Shown here piece by piece: positions 8,748 to 17,582 of a DNA stretch of 64,000 nucleotides. The translations under genes were made by a program, and so were the position numbers. The notes under the pieces are model-generated. The model did no database searches and had not been told where the DNA came from. It saw only the letters and a program-made list of their open reading frames with translations. Each line of letters starts with the position of its first letter. Within the stretch, counting starts at the first letter, position 1. The stretch comes from Paenibacillus sophorae (GTDB taxonomy: Bacteria > Bacillota > Bacilli > Paenibacillales > Paenibacillaceae): positions 2,356,001 through 2,420,000 of the forward strand of contig NZ_CP076607.1 in assembly GCF_018966525.1 (NCBI RefSeq), in the 5' to 3' direction.

Positions 8748-9682
8748 GCCTGATAGCCGGAAGCGTAGTAACGCTCGAAGTGGCGAGGGAGGTTTCCCCC
8801 TACGGTTATTTCTTGAGCGCGGGCGACCAGGATGTGCTGCTGCATTATACGGAGCTTACGGATAAGATTAAACCCGGGGACAAGGTTGAAGTGTTCCTGT
8901 TCTTCGATACGGAGGACCGCCTTGCGGCAACGATGAAGAAACCGTATCTCACGCTTGGCGAACTGGCCTTGCTGGAAGTGGCGGACGTTCATCCCCGGCT
9001 TGGCTGTTTTCTTGAAATGGGACTCGGGCGCCAGCTGCTTCTGCCAATCCGCGAACTGCCTGAACTGAAGGAGCTGCATCCGCAGGTAGGCGACCGCGTA
9101 TTCGTCATTATGGAGCATGACAAGCAGGGACGGCTCCGGGCCAAGCTGGCGGGCGAACAGGAGCTTGCGCCGCTGACGTTCCCGGCCCCTTCCAGCTGGA
9201 AGGGCCAGTGGTTGAAGGCTCGGGTGTACAAGCCTCTCCAAATGGGTACTTTTGTCATTGTGGACGGAGGCGTGCTCGGCTTCGGTGCAATCGGCATGAT
9301 CCATTCCTCCGAACGGCCGAGAATGCTTCGTTTGGGCGAGGAGTTTGAAGCCCGTGTAGCTGTCATTCGGGAGGATGGACGCATCAACTTGTCCATGGCC
9401 CAGCGCAAGGAAGTGGGACGGGACATGGATTCCGCCAAGATTCTGGAATTTCTGCAGAATCGTCCGGGCGGAGGAATGCCTTATTCGGACGCGACGCCGC
9501 CGGATATTATCAAGCAGCGGTTTGGGATCAGCAAAGCCGCGTTCAAGCGTGCCCTCGGTAAGCTGATGAAGGAAGGTCTTATCACCCAGAAGGAGAGCTG
9601 GACGTATCTGGCGCAGGGAGATAAGCCCGGTCAGGCTTCCGGCGAACAGAGCGGCGACAGCCGCGGAAACTCTGCCGATTAG
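8744..9682 (+). CDS. cvfB: CvfB-type S1-like RNA-binding protein
   Basis: 312 residues from ATG 8744, which overlaps the rsfS stop (ATGA). It has repeated S1/OB-fold segments, seen in SPYGYFLSAG, PYLTLGELALLEVADVHPR and SERPRMLRLGEEFEARVAVIREDGRI-type strands, and ends in a winged-helix region around KQRFGISKAAFKRALGKLMKEGLI. CvfB (YitL in Bacillus) is a nucleic-acid-binding regulator linked to virulence gene expression in Staphylococcus. In Bacillus subtilis it is not between rsfS and yqeM, so its insertion in this operon is a local feature, seen in related genera. Confidence 0.92.
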   Translation: MSLIAGSVVTLEVAREVSPYGYFLSAGDQDVLLHYTELTDKIKPGDKVEVFLFFDTEDRLAATMKKPYLTLGELALLEVADVHPRLGCFLEMGLGRQLLLPIRELPELKELHPQVGDRVFVIMEHDKQGRLRAKLAGEQELAPLTFPAPSSWKGQWLKARVYKPLQMGTFVIVDGGVLGFGAIGMIHSSERPRMLRLGEEFEARVAVIREDGRINLSMAQRKEVGRDMDSAKILEFLQNRPGGGMPYSDATPPDIIKQRFGISKAAFKRALGKLMKEGLITQKESWTYLAQGDKPGQASGEQSGDSRGNSAD

Positions 9683-9689
9683 GACGGCG

Positions 9690-10481
9690 ATGGAAGGTGC
9701 GGTGTTGTCAGTGTCCTCCTATGGGAAATTTGCTTATGTCTATGACGAACTGATGGCGGATATGCCATATCCCCAGTGGCTCGCTTTTGCCGAAGCCGCG
9801 TGGGAGCGGCTGGGGAAGCCGAAGACCGTTGCCGAGCTTGGCTGCGGCACCGGCAGCCTCACCATTCCGCTGGCTGAGGCGGGATATCATATGACGGGAA
9901 TTGACCTGTCTTCGGATATGCTTGCCGTGGCGCGTCAGAAGATGGAGGATCGTCCCCGGGGGCGGCGGTTTATGCGGGAAGGCAGCGTCCATTGGATCAG
10001 ACAGGACATGAGGGAATGGGAGCTGCCGGAGCCGGTGGACTCCGTGATCTCATTTTGCGACAGTCTGAATTATATACTCGAAGAGAGCGACATTTCCGCT
10101 GTGTTCGAGCGTACCTGCAAGGGATTAAAGCCCGGGGGCAGCTTTCTCTTTGACGTTCACCATCCCCGCACTCTGATTCGTTACGAGGAGGAGCAGCCCT
10201 TCATTATGGATGATCTCTCGGTGTCTTACATCTGGACCTGCGATTTGGATGTGCCAAGGACTGAAATTGAGCATCATCTCTCAATTTTTGTCCGCGAAGA
10301 GGCGGAAAGCGATCGGTACCGCCGGTTCGAGGAGACGCATGTGCAGCGTGCTTACGATCCGCAGTGGATGGAGGAAGCGCTTCGGAGAGCCGGATTCCGC
10401 GAGGTGAAGGTGTATGCCGATTTTGAATGGAGACCGGCCCGGGAAGACACGCAGCGGCTGTTCTATGTGGCTGTAAAGTAG
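9690..10481 (+). CDS. yqeM: class I SAM-dependent methyltransferase (YqeM type)
   Basis: About 263 residues from ATG 9690; TTG 9705 or GTG 9711, closer to an AAGGTG site, are possible alternatives. The conserved part begins YGKFAYVYDELMADMPYPQW, typical for YqeM-like proteins. Motif I is AELGCGTGSLTIPLAEAG, followed by GIDLSSDML and SVISFCDSLNYI. It transfers a methyl group from S-adenosylmethionine to an unknown acceptor. Its place after rsfS and cvfB matches yqeM after yqeL in Bacillus. It is probably the last gene of the long operon. Confidence 0.9.
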   Translation: MEGAVLSVSSYGKFAYVYDELMADMPYPQWLAFAEAAWERLGKPKTVAELGCGTGSLTIPLAEAGYHMTGIDLSSDMLAVARQKMEDRPRGRRFMREGSVHWIRQDMREWELPEPVDSVISFCDSLNYILEESDISAVFERTCKGLKPGGSFLFDVHHPRTLIRYEEEQPFIMDDLSVSYIWTCDLDVPRTEIEHHLSIFVREEAESDRYRRFEETHVQRAYDPQWMEEALRRAGFREVKVYADFEWRPAREDTQRLFYVAVK

Positions 10482-10492
10482 TGTCTGCAACA

Positions 10493-10540
10493 AAAAGGAT
10501 ATCCCTCGGACCGCGGTTGCAGCCTTCGGAATATCCTCTG
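10493..10540 (-). terminator. rho-independent terminator of the small gene 10553-10711
   Basis: Read on the minus strand, GGATATTCC pairs with GGGATATCC (with one G-U pair) and is followed by TTTTTG. It lies directly behind the stop of the small minus-strand gene and faces the end of yqeM. Confidence 0.6.
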
Positions 10541-10552
10541 TTCTCCTGCCCC

Positions 10553-10711
10553 TTACCGGTGCTCAATCAGGTCGATGGCGCCAAGTACAATATGCGCCAG
10601 ACCGAAGCCGAGTACTCCTGTCGCAATCAGCTTATATCTGCTTCCAAGAAAGGCAGCTCCTGAAGCGGAAACGACGGTTCCAAGAATGGTGGGCATCAAA
10701 CCTTCGCGCAT
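10553..10711 (-). CDS. small conserved membrane peptide, 52 residues
   Basis: A longer open frame runs up to 10891, but the real gene is most likely the last 52 codons starting at ATG 10711 (MREGLMPTILG). An AAGGAG site lies 9 bases before this ATG, while the upstream extension has no ribosome site and odd composition. The peptide has two hydrophobic Gly/Ala-rich stretches (about residues 8-24 and 28-47), so a small inner-membrane protein is likely. I recall similar short proteins in Paenibacillus genomes but no function. A terminator follows immediately. Confidence 0.65.
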   Translation of the reverse strand: MREGLMPTILGTVVSASGAAFLGSRYKLIATGVLGFGLAHIVLGAIDLIEHR

Positions 10712-10818
10712 TTGAAACACTCCTTCTCGTTGGTTTGGGAGACGAGGATTAGTGTGTGTCCGCAGCAAGGGAATTATGCGCAGCGGCAGCCTCCGGCAAA
10801 TGACAGTTATAAGCATAC

Positions 10819-10861
10819 AAACGCTCCAGAAGGACGGATATCCAGTCTTTCTGGAGCGTTT
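10819..10861. terminator. strong bidirectional hairpin
   Basis: Arms of 17 bases (10819-10835 and 10845-10861) with one mismatch around a 9-base loop; the arm core is ACGCTCCAGAA. T runs are short on both strands. It lies behind the ArsR-type gene (minus strand) and upstream of the small gene, so it likely ends the regulator transcript. Confidence 0.6.
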
Positions 10862-10887
10862 TGTCATGAATCTATCGTCTTTTTTGG

Positions 10888-11835
10888 TCACGGGCTGGCT
10901 GAAACCGTATGAATCTCTCCGGCCTCGCGGACATCGTACAGCATGCGGGCGAGAAGATCCTGGCTGTAATTGCCGAAATGCTTGCCGTATATCGTCAGCC
11001 CGCGCTTGTTGGCCGGCTTATCGGTAACGGCGATACGGAAGGTCAGCTCGCTTTTGTAATCCAGCTTTATTTTATCCAGAGTAACATCCGAAATGCGGGA
11101 GCCGTCGATAAAGCTTCCTTGATCGTTGATCCGGATCAGCTTCAGCATTCCGTACTGGTTCAAATGGGGAGGCCACCAATCAGGGCTGAACGTACCGCGT
11201 GTATCGCCGAAATCACCAGGGCTTGTCCAGAAGCCGAGCTTGACGCCGTTAAGATAAAAGTAAATATCCGAAGGATAATGATCAGAGCAGCCAGGCGCTT
11301 CCGACCCAAGCTCCAAGGAGAGCTGGATCTCACGGAAGCTCTGATTTGGCTTTAAATAATTCGGAATCCGGTATTCGAGAAACCCATCAGCCATCCAGAT
11401 AATCTCCGACTTGATCCGCTGGGGATCGGCAAAATAGCGCGGCTCATCGAATTCTCCGATAATGCCATCCTTGGTTGCAAGACCGCAGGTTGGAACGGCC
11501 GCATAGTTACTGTAATGTCCGACCTGAATCTCCACCTCGTACAGATTGTCGATATCCTTGCTGCGGAGTTCGACCATCAGCCGGTCTTTGTTCAAATAAC
11601 ATACCTTCTGGATACCATGTTTGCCGACGGAAGTGTTAATTTCTATAAGACCGCTTTCTTCAAGTTTTTTAATATGCATCGTGATCGCGCCGTTGCTCAG
11701 CTTCAGCCGTTTGGCGATTTCATTCAGGTTCAGCTGCGGGTTGGAGGCAAGCATTTCTAGAATTTGTATTCGGATTTCGGAACTGAGCGCTTTAAAAATA
11801 TCAATTCCGCTCATCAAGTCTTTGATATAGATCAT
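10888..11835 (-). CDS. ArsR-type winged-helix transcriptional regulator with large C-terminal domain
   Basis: 315 residues. The N-terminal 80 residues are a winged helix (FKALSSEIRIQILEMLASN, then NEIAKRLKLSNGAITMHIKKLEESGLIE) of ArsR/HTH_20 type. The remaining 230 residues form a beta-rich domain with no metal-binding cysteine motif, rich in Tyr and Trp (PDWWPPHLNQYGM); this is much longer than a classic ArsR repressor. Similar long ArsR-type proteins are frequent in Paenibacillus near carbohydrate genes, so a sugar or sugar-derivative effector is a guess. A GGGAG sequence lies 13 bases before ATG 11835. It is transcribed alone. Confidence 0.8.
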   Translation of the reverse strand: MIYIKDLMSGIDIFKALSSEIRIQILEMLASNPQLNLNEIAKRLKLSNGAITMHIKKLEESGLIEINTSVGKHGIQKVCYLNKDRLMVELRSKDIDNLYEVEIQVGHYSNYAAVPTCGLATKDGIIGEFDEPRYFADPQRIKSEIIWMADGFLEYRIPNYLKPNQSFREIQLSLELGSEAPGCSDHYPSDIYFYLNGVKLGFWTSPGDFGDTRGTFSPDWWPPHLNQYGMLKLIRINDQGSFIDGSRISDVTLDKIKLDYKSELTFRIAVTDKPANKRGLTIYGKHFGNYSQDLLARMLYDVREAGEIHTVSASP

Positions 11836-11958
11836 GTTCAGCTATCTTCTCCCAGTGGCTTTGTGAATACAATATTTTAGATCATCATAAACTTATTTTG
11901 GTAAAAAAGAAAGCTGCGATAATCTGATGTGATGTCCAGTAACAAGCATACGAGCAAA

Positions 11959-12000
11959 CAAAAAACGGGCCGAACCGGGATAATCCCTATTCGACCCGTT
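11959..12000 (-). terminator. rho-independent terminator of the sugar porter gene
   Basis: Minus strand: AACGGGTCGAA pairs with TTCGGCCCGTT (one G-U pair) and is followed by a run of T residues. It starts about 12 bases behind the sugar porter stop codon. Confidence 0.85.
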
Positions 12001-12011
12001 ATGTGTATTGA

Positions 12012-13445
12012 TTAATCCTGAAGAGAGGGCTTATAGCTCTCCTGTTTGTCGCCGTGTTTCTTCTCCCACATCGCTTCGATTTCTTCCAGGGATTTGCCTT
12101 TGGTCTCCGGAATGACTCCCCAAGTAAAGAGGAATGTAAACAGGGAAGTCGCGGCAAAAATCCAAAATGTTATGGCAGGTCCCGCGGAAGCAAGCAGCGG
12201 CGGGAAGGATTGGGAAACCGCGAAGTCGGCTCCCCAGAGAGCCATAGTGGCGACCGCTGTAGCAAGGCCGCGAATCCGGCTCGGGAATATCTCGGACAGG
12301 ATTACCCAAACCACGGCCCCGAGTGAAATGGCGAAAGCAGCAACATAGACGAGAATACAGATCAGCACGATCGGCCCGTCTGTACGCCCGGTATGGAACG
12401 CAAAACCGATGATCGCCAGACTGAGGGTCATGAAGAACGAACCGGCCAGCAGCAGCACCTTACGGCCCAGCTTATCGACAAGCCAGAGGGACAGTGCGGT
12501 GAAGATCAGATTGACAAGTCCGACCATAATGGTCTGAGTAAGGGAACCGCTCGCTCCCGCGCCCGTCTGGCGGAAGATTTCCGGCGCGTAGTACATTACG
12601 GCGTTGATGCCCGTAATCTGTTGAAGCATAGCGATGATGATGCCTACGATCAGCACGGTGCGCAGGGCCGGCGTAAATCTCCGGCCGGAAGCGGCTTTGG
12701 CTTCCTCGTCCTGTGCGAAGCTCTGCTTGATATCAAGCACTTCTTTCTTGGCCAGCTCTTCTCCGTGAATCTTCAGCAGAATAGGCAGCGCCTCCGCAGC
12801 TCTTCCTTTCTTAATGAGCCATCTTGGGCTTTCCGGAACCAGGAACAGAAGAGTCAGGAACAGAAGTCCCGGCACGATGCCGGTTCCGAACATGATGCGC
12901 CAGCCCGTGGAAACGTCCCATGCGTCATTGCCCATGCTGGATACGCCGAAGGCCAGAAACGAGCCGAGAAAGATACCGCTAACCGTCGCCATCTGGTTCA
13001 TGGCGACCAGCCGGCCGCGAAATTTGGCGGGGGCAATCTCCGCGTTATAAAGCGGGCAGAGCGTCGATGTAATCCCGATTCCAATGCCCTCAATCATGCG
13101 GGCTGTGATGAACATTCCCAGCGACGGCGAGAGGGCGGAAGCGAAAATTCCGGCGGTATACAGAACCGCAGCCGCGACTAGCACCTTTTTACGGCCGAAC
13201 CGTTCACCCAACGAACCGGACACCGCGGCTCCGGCCATACAGCCGATGATCAGGCAGGATACCGTCCAGCCGAGCATAAAGTCGCCGAGCTCGAACCGGG
13301 CCCGCAATAACCCGTTAGCCCCCGACATTACCGCTGTATCGAATCCAAATAAGAAACCGCCCAGGGCCGCGACCATGGATACAAGCAGAACAAATTTTAT
13401 ACTGGTCTCCGACTCTTCGGCCGGATGTTGCAATAAAGTACTCAA
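12012..13445 (-). CDS. MFS sugar porter (sugar:H+ symporter)
   Basis: 477 residues, 12 predicted membrane helices. Sugar-porter signatures are all present: GFLFGFDTAVMSG in helix 1, GERFGRKK between helices 2 and 3, PESPRWLIKKGR before the central loop, QQITGINAVMYYAPEIF in helix 7, and PETKGKSLEEIEAMW at the end. It resembles the XylE/AraE/IolT class, importing a pentose, hexose or inositol with protons. It lies downstream of, and in the same direction as, the sugar-binding protein / kinase / response regulator trio, its probable controller. An own promoter with a good -10 but poor -35 lies at 13524-13529. Confidence 0.92.
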   Translation of the reverse strand: MSTLLQHPAEESETSIKFVLLVSMVAALGGFLFGFDTAVMSGANGLLRARFELGDFMLGWTVSCLIIGCMAGAAVSGSLGERFGRKKVLVAAAVLYTAGIFASALSPSLGMFITARMIEGIGIGITSTLCPLYNAEIAPAKFRGRLVAMNQMATVSGIFLGSFLAFGVSSMGNDAWDVSTGWRIMFGTGIVPGLLFLTLLFLVPESPRWLIKKGRAAEALPILLKIHGEELAKKEVLDIKQSFAQDEEAKAASGRRFTPALRTVLIVGIIIAMLQQITGINAVMYYAPEIFRQTGAGASGSLTQTIMVGLVNLIFTALSLWLVDKLGRKVLLLAGSFFMTLSLAIIGFAFHTGRTDGPIVLICILVYVAAFAISLGAVVWVILSEIFPSRIRGLATAVATMALWGADFAVSQSFPPLLASAGPAITFWIFAATSLFTFLFTWGVIPETKGKSLEEIEAMWEKKHGDKQESYKPSLQD

Positions 13446-13523
13446 ATCATTTTCCCCTTTCCATCTGTGCGCTTACCAGCGGATACCGCCATCAAATCAG
13501 CGCAGCAGTTGTTTCTTCTTAGA

Positions 13524-13582
13524 ATTATAACATCCCCTCTTAGCATAGAGAGGAGCTATCCTCTGCACGATTTTGTCCTCTT
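13524..13582 (-). promoter_or_regulatory. candidate activator-dependent promoter of the sugar porter
   Basis: Minus strand: a perfect TATAAT (13524-13529) has no good -35 hexamer 17 bases upstream (CTCTCT). Three related AGAGG-type elements lie upstream or around it: AAGAGGACA, CAGAGGATAG and TAAGAGGGGATG (13531-13582). This is what one expects for a promoter switched on by an AraC-type response regulator such as the one encoded at 13691-15022. It is an inference from sequence only. Confidence 0.4.
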
Positions 13583-13656
13583 TTACGCATTTCTTTAAGA
13601 TGGGGAGGGAATGGCGGTGGGGAATGTCGATACTAGTATTATATTGTCCTTCGGAC

Positions 13657-13690
13657 ACAAAAAAATCCACGCCTGACGGCATGGACTGTA
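13657..13690 (-). terminator. rho-independent terminator of the response regulator gene
   Basis: Minus strand: GTCCATGCC pairs with GGCGTGGAT (G-U pairs allowed) around GTCA, followed by seven T. It follows the response regulator stop at 13691 directly, so the sensor operon ends before the sugar porter gene. Confidence 0.85.
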
Positions 13691-15022
13691 TTAATTAATC
13701 TGTTCACGATATTCGCTTGGAGTGACTCCGGTCACCTTTTTGAACACCCGGCTGAAGTAATTCGGGTCCTTGTATCCTGCGAGATAGGTGACTTCCTTAA
13801 GACTGAGATCCCCGGCTGCAATCAGTTCCTTGGCTTTGCCGATCCTGAGACTAGTCAGATAATCGATGAAGGTCTCCCCCGTTAACTGCTTAAAGATTTT
13901 GCTGAAGTAGAAGGGATTCAGATGCACGTGATCAGCGACTTCCTCCAGCGAGAGTTCCTCCGTAAATTTTAAGCCGATATACCGTTTCGCTTTATCCATC
14001 ACGCTCATCGTCTGCTGTTCCCGTTCTTCCCGTATGCGCTCAAGTGCTGCGACCACATAGGAACGCTCGCCCGCCTGGTTGACTGCAGCCGGATTCCTGT
14101 CGGTAAAATCGAAGTCCTCCTTCTTCAAATCGCCAAAGTGGCAGATTTCGCCGTTTCGCGCGCCGAGAGTGGAGGCGAACACGGCTTCAAAGTAGGATTC
14201 ATGAAGGCCTTCGGCCCCTTCACGGACCGTGCCGATCCCGATTGCTGCGGAAAGTCCGAAGTGCTGCTCCACGTGGGAGCGCAGCTTCTCTCCATACTGA
14301 TGCACTTCATCGTTAAACTCCGTTTCGGGCATATCCGGCGGCATACGCAGGAATACGGCGACATGACGGTCAATGATCGAACTGGAAATCGAGCTGCCGA
14401 AGGTTCTCAGCAGACTGTGGATGACATTGTAAACTTTCTGTCTCCCGATATTCATTTCGTCATGGAATGCCACGACGAGCCCGAGTCCCCGGTCAAGCGG
14501 AAAATCAAGCCATTCGGAAAGCTGCCGGCTTTCTTCATCTGCGGCTTTGTTCATCATCAGCAGCAGGGCGAGCTCGTTCTCGGCAAGCGGCATTAGCTGG
14601 GACATCCGGTCGCGCATTTCCAGCTCTTCCTCGCGTCTCGCTTTTTCCTGATCCAACTCGTCCACCAGTCTATGCAGTAGGGACACCAGTTCCTCCCGCT
14701 TGGCGGGCTTTACGATATATTCTTCCACTCCGAGCGAAATGGCTTCCTTGGCATAGGCGAAATAGTCGTAGGCGGTCACCAGTACCAGCTTGGCGTCCGG
14801 CATCCGCGCTTTAATCTCCTTGAGAGCCTCCAGTCCCTGAATGCCGGGCATATTGACATCCATGAAAATAATATGGGGCCGGTGCTCCTCAGCAAGTCCG
14901 ATCGCCGCTCTTCCGTTCTCGGCATGAATAATCTGGAATGTATCCGGCATCGCCCGACGGACAATCCACTCTAATCCCTCGCGCTCAAGCGCCTCGTCAT
15001 CTGCTATCATCAGCCGATACAC
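13691..15022 (-). CDS. YesN-type response regulator with AraC DNA-binding domain
   Basis: 443 residues. Receiver domain at residues 1-120 with the acidic pair in MIADDEAL, the phosphorylated Asp in IIFMDVNMPG, and the Lys in YIVKPAKREE. A middle region of about 200 residues with coiled-coil and degenerate cyclase-like segments follows, then two AraC helix-turn-helix motifs (SLEEVADHVHLNPFYFSKIFK and SLKEVTYLAGYKDPNYFSRVFK). It would be phosphorylated by the kinase encoded just upstream (overlap of 26 bases) and activate sugar transport genes. Confidence 0.95.
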   Translation of the reverse strand: MYRLMIADDEALEREGLEWIVRRAMPDTFQIIHAENGRAAIGLAEEHRPHIIFMDVNMPGIQGLEALKEIKARMPDAKLVLVTAYDYFAYAKEAISLGVEEYIVKPAKREELVSLLHRLVDELDQEKARREEELEMRDRMSQLMPLAENELALLLMMNKAADEESRQLSEWLDFPLDRGLGLVVAFHDEMNIGRQKVYNVIHSLLRTFGSSISSSIIDRHVAVFLRMPPDMPETEFNDEVHQYGEKLRSHVEQHFGLSAAIGIGTVREGAEGLHESYFEAVFASTLGARNGEICHFGDLKKEDFDFTDRNPAAVNQAGERSYVVAALERIREEREQQTMSVMDKAKRYIGLKFTEELSLEEVADHVHLNPFYFSKIFKQLTGETFIDYLTSLRIGKAKELIAAGDLSLKEVTYLAGYKDPNYFSRVFKKVTGVTPSEYREQIN

Positions 15023-16457
15023 TGCTCATCCCGCTCCTTCCCTCCGGAATATTTAGTACTACGGTTGTTCCTTTCCCCGGTTCACTGGTGATTTGCACCA
15101 AATCTTTCCGCCCGTAGACCAGTTCCAGTCTTCTGAACACATTACGGGTGCCAAGACCGGTGGAGCGCGCCTGGATTGGCATCTCTGCCGCCGGAACTTG
15201 CGTGTGGTTCAGCAAGGACGCCCGTATATTCTCAGTCATCCCTATGCCGTTATCGTGTATAACAATCTTTGTAACCGCGGGCCCGCCGTATATGGAAAGG
15301 GAGATAACTGCTCCGCTCTCCATATGACCGATGCCATGTATGAATGCATTCTCGATTATAGGCTGTATTGTCAGGGAGGGAACCCTTACATTGAGCGCTT
15401 TTTCGTCGATATCGAGCTGGAATGACACCCGGTCACGGAACCGGGTCTGCTGCAGCCTGATGTATTCCTTTACATGCTCCAGCTCATTGCGCAAAGGCAC
15501 TTGCCGATCCAGATTCTGCAGGTTGTAACGCATAAAGTTTGACATCGAGACAATCAGATCGCTGGTTTGTTCCGCCTCCTCCAGCAGAGCAAGCTTCGAT
15601 AAAGCATTAAGCGTATTGTATAAAAAATGGGGATTGATCTGGCTCTGCAGCGCCTGCAGCTCCAGAGTCTTGACCAGCCGTTCCTTCTCGGCTATATCCC
15701 TGTCTTTTTCAATAGACTCTTTCAGACCGGCCAGCATCCCGGTAAAGGCGGCAGACAGAGCGGCGAGCTCGTCCTTGCCCCCGGCGGGAAGGGGAGGGTC
15801 CAGATTCCCCCTGGACACGGATTTCGCCGAGCGGACCAACGCGCTGACCGGTACCGTAATGCTGCGGGAAATCCAGACCGCAACCACCAGGCTGAGCGTC
15901 GTGCCTAGAGCGAAAACGGCGACGCCCAGCTTATAAAGCCGGGCATTTTCCGCCTGAATGTTCCGGAATACCGGACGATAATGATCCAATTCGCCTTCAA
16001 CCAGCTGTTGTCCCTCGCTCCGGATAAAGGAGACGGTCTTTTCGGCTTCGAGATAATGCCCGAAGGCATCCGAAGATCTGCCGTTCTCCGCTGCGGCGAG
16101 CGTCTGCTGCTCAAGGGACAGCAACGTTCGAATCGTATTCCCGTACCCGATTAAAGATGAGGTCAGGGGCGGCGCGGCGCCTGTATCCATCAGGGTTGAA
16201 TGAAGTCCCGACAGGTAAGTGAGCTTTTGGCCCGCCTGCGCCTTCGAGTCTTCCGCCGGGTGAAGCAGATATGCATACACCGCCTTGAGGCTGTCCTCGG
16301 ACGCCCCGGTGGTCTCTTTGTATTTGAGAATCCGGCCCATAATCAGATCATAGCTATCCTGAACGATGGTTCCGCTTTGAAATAAAAAGTAAGTCACCAG
16401 ATTCATCAGCAGAACGAGCAGGGGGATGAAGATCAGCAGTTTGCTGCGAATACTCAT
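14997..16457 (-). CDS. YesM-type sensor histidine kinase
   Basis: 486 residues. Membrane helices at about residues 8-26 and 175-197 flank an extracytoplasmic sensor part. A HAMP domain (ISRSITVPVSALVRSAKSV) follows, then the His_kinase motif with the phosphorylated His in INPHFLYNTLNALSK, and a HATPase domain with NAFIHG, DNGIGM and STGLGTRNV. This is the LytS/YesM class that acts through YesN-type regulators. The start overlaps the stop of the sugar-binding protein by 4 bases, which suggests that the binding protein docks onto this kinase to report external sugar. Confidence 0.95.
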   Translation of the reverse strand: MSIRSKLLIFIPLLVLLMNLVTYFLFQSGTIVQDSYDLIMGRILKYKETTGASEDSLKAVYAYLLHPAEDSKAQAGQKLTYLSGLHSTLMDTGAAPPLTSSLIGYGNTIRTLLSLEQQTLAAAENGRSSDAFGHYLEAEKTVSFIRSEGQQLVEGELDHYRPVFRNIQAENARLYKLGVAVFALGTTLSLVVAVWISRSITVPVSALVRSAKSVSRGNLDPPLPAGGKDELAALSAAFTGMLAGLKESIEKDRDIAEKERLVKTLELQALQSQINPHFLYNTLNALSKLALLEEAEQTSDLIVSMSNFMRYNLQNLDRQVPLRNELEHVKEYIRLQQTRFRDRVSFQLDIDEKALNVRVPSLTIQPIIENAFIHGIGHMESGAVISLSIYGGPAVTKIVIHDNGIGMTENIRASLLNHTQVPAAEMPIQARSTGLGTRNVFRRLELVYGRKDLVQITSEPGKGTTVVLNIPEGRSGMSSVSADDSR

Positions 16458-17446
16458 GGCGCCTCCTCCCCGGCAGGCTTTGCAATGCCGCTGTCTCCAA
16501 CCAAACGGATAGTCGTATAGTTGACATCCGGCACGGATTTCCCCTGAAAATAATCATGGAGCAGTTTTACAACTGTGCCACCCATTTCCAGCGGCTGCTG
16601 GACAAGGGTTAGCTTAATTAGCCCTTTTTGCACGGCTTCCTTTGTTTCGGCCAAATCGTCGAAAGCGAACAGCAGCCGATTTGTCCTCAGCTGCCGCACC
16701 GCGTCCAGCGCACCGAGGCCGTCAAGGGCGCTGAATCCGACGACCGCTTTCAGGTCCGGATGAGCCGCAAGCAGGCTTCGGGTCTGCTCGGAGGCCTGGA
16801 GCCGCGATATATCGGATGTACGAACGTCGGCTATTTTCATTTCCGGGTAGTTCGCAATAATGCTGCGCAGGCCCTCTAGACGAAGACGCTGGCTGTCGGC
16901 CCGGGACGTTCCTATCAGTACGCCGACTGTTCCTTTGCCGTCCGCGGCTTCCGCCACCAGCCGGCCCATCTCTTCGCCTGCCGCAAAATTGTCGGATCCG
17001 ACGTAGAACAGCCTGCGGCTTCCGGGCTCATCAGCATCGACGGTCACGACAGGGATGCCGAGCGCCTCCGCCCGGTCTATCAGCTCCTGAGAGCCGGCTC
17101 CGCCGGTTCCCTGCACAATGATGGCGCCGGGCCGCGAAGCGATTGCCTGCTCCAGTAGGGAGAGTTGTTCTTCCGGATTAATCCGTAAGGGTCCGGTATA
17201 TTCGAAATCCATGCCGTACTTGTTGGCCGCTTCCCGCGCTCCTTTCTCAATGGACCGCCAGTAAGGGTTGTCGAGCTCCTGGGAAATAAGCACGATCTGG
17301 CGCGAGGGGACCGCTAGAGCCTGTCCGGGGAGCAGGATATCCACCTGATGCTGTAATCGGTTCGTAGAGAGAATAAACTGGACCAGGGTATAAAGAAATC
17401 CGCCTAATAATATCAGTAGGGCAATGCTCCATTTCCGGTTAAACAT
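16454..17446 (-). CDS. membrane-anchored sugar-binding protein (ribose-binding type), sensor partner
   Basis: 330 residues. One N-terminal membrane helix (about residues 7-26) without a lipobox or a clear signal-peptidase site, so the protein probably stays anchored outside. The rest is a periplasmic-binding-protein I fold as in LacI and ribose-binding protein: QIVLISQELDNPYWRSIEKGAREAA shortened to the LISQELDNPYW core, IIVQGTGG, VVTVDADEPGS, FYVGSDNFAAGEEMG, VVGFSALDGLGAL and LFAFDD. No permease or ATPase is adjacent; instead a histidine kinase and regulator follow. This matches sensor trios such as XylFII-LytS-YesN. It probably senses an aldose. Confidence 0.9.
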   Translation of the reverse strand: MFNRKWSIALLILLGGFLYTLVQFILSTNRLQHQVDILLPGQALAVPSRQIVLISQELDNPYWRSIEKGAREAANKYGMDFEYTGPLRINPEEQLSLLEQAIASRPGAIIVQGTGGAGSQELIDRAEALGIPVVTVDADEPGSRRLFYVGSDNFAAGEEMGRLVAEAADGKGTVGVLIGTSRADSQRLRLEGLRSIIANYPEMKIADVRTSDISRLQASEQTRSLLAAHPDLKAVVGFSALDGLGALDAVRQLRTNRLLFAFDDLAETKEAVQKGLIKLTLVQQPLEMGGTVVKLLHDYFQGKSVPDVNYTTIRLVGDSGIAKPAGEEAP

Positions 17447-17492
17447 CCCAGTCTCCTTTAGTCAAATTATCATTCAATTCAGCCTGATCTCT

Positions 17493-17521
17493 ATTATACC
17501 GGAGATCGTGCCGACTCCCAA
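17493..17521 (-). promoter_or_regulatory. sigma-A type promoter of the sensor trio
   Basis: Minus strand: -35 TTGGGA (17516-17521), 17-base spacer, -10 TATAAT (17493-17498). The -10 lies about 46 bases upstream of the sugar-binding protein ATG at 17446. Confidence 0.6.
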
Positions 17522-17582
17522 ATGATAATTATCGGCCCCGCCCAGTCAACCGGCTTCCGCCGTCAATAAGGGCGCAAACGCG

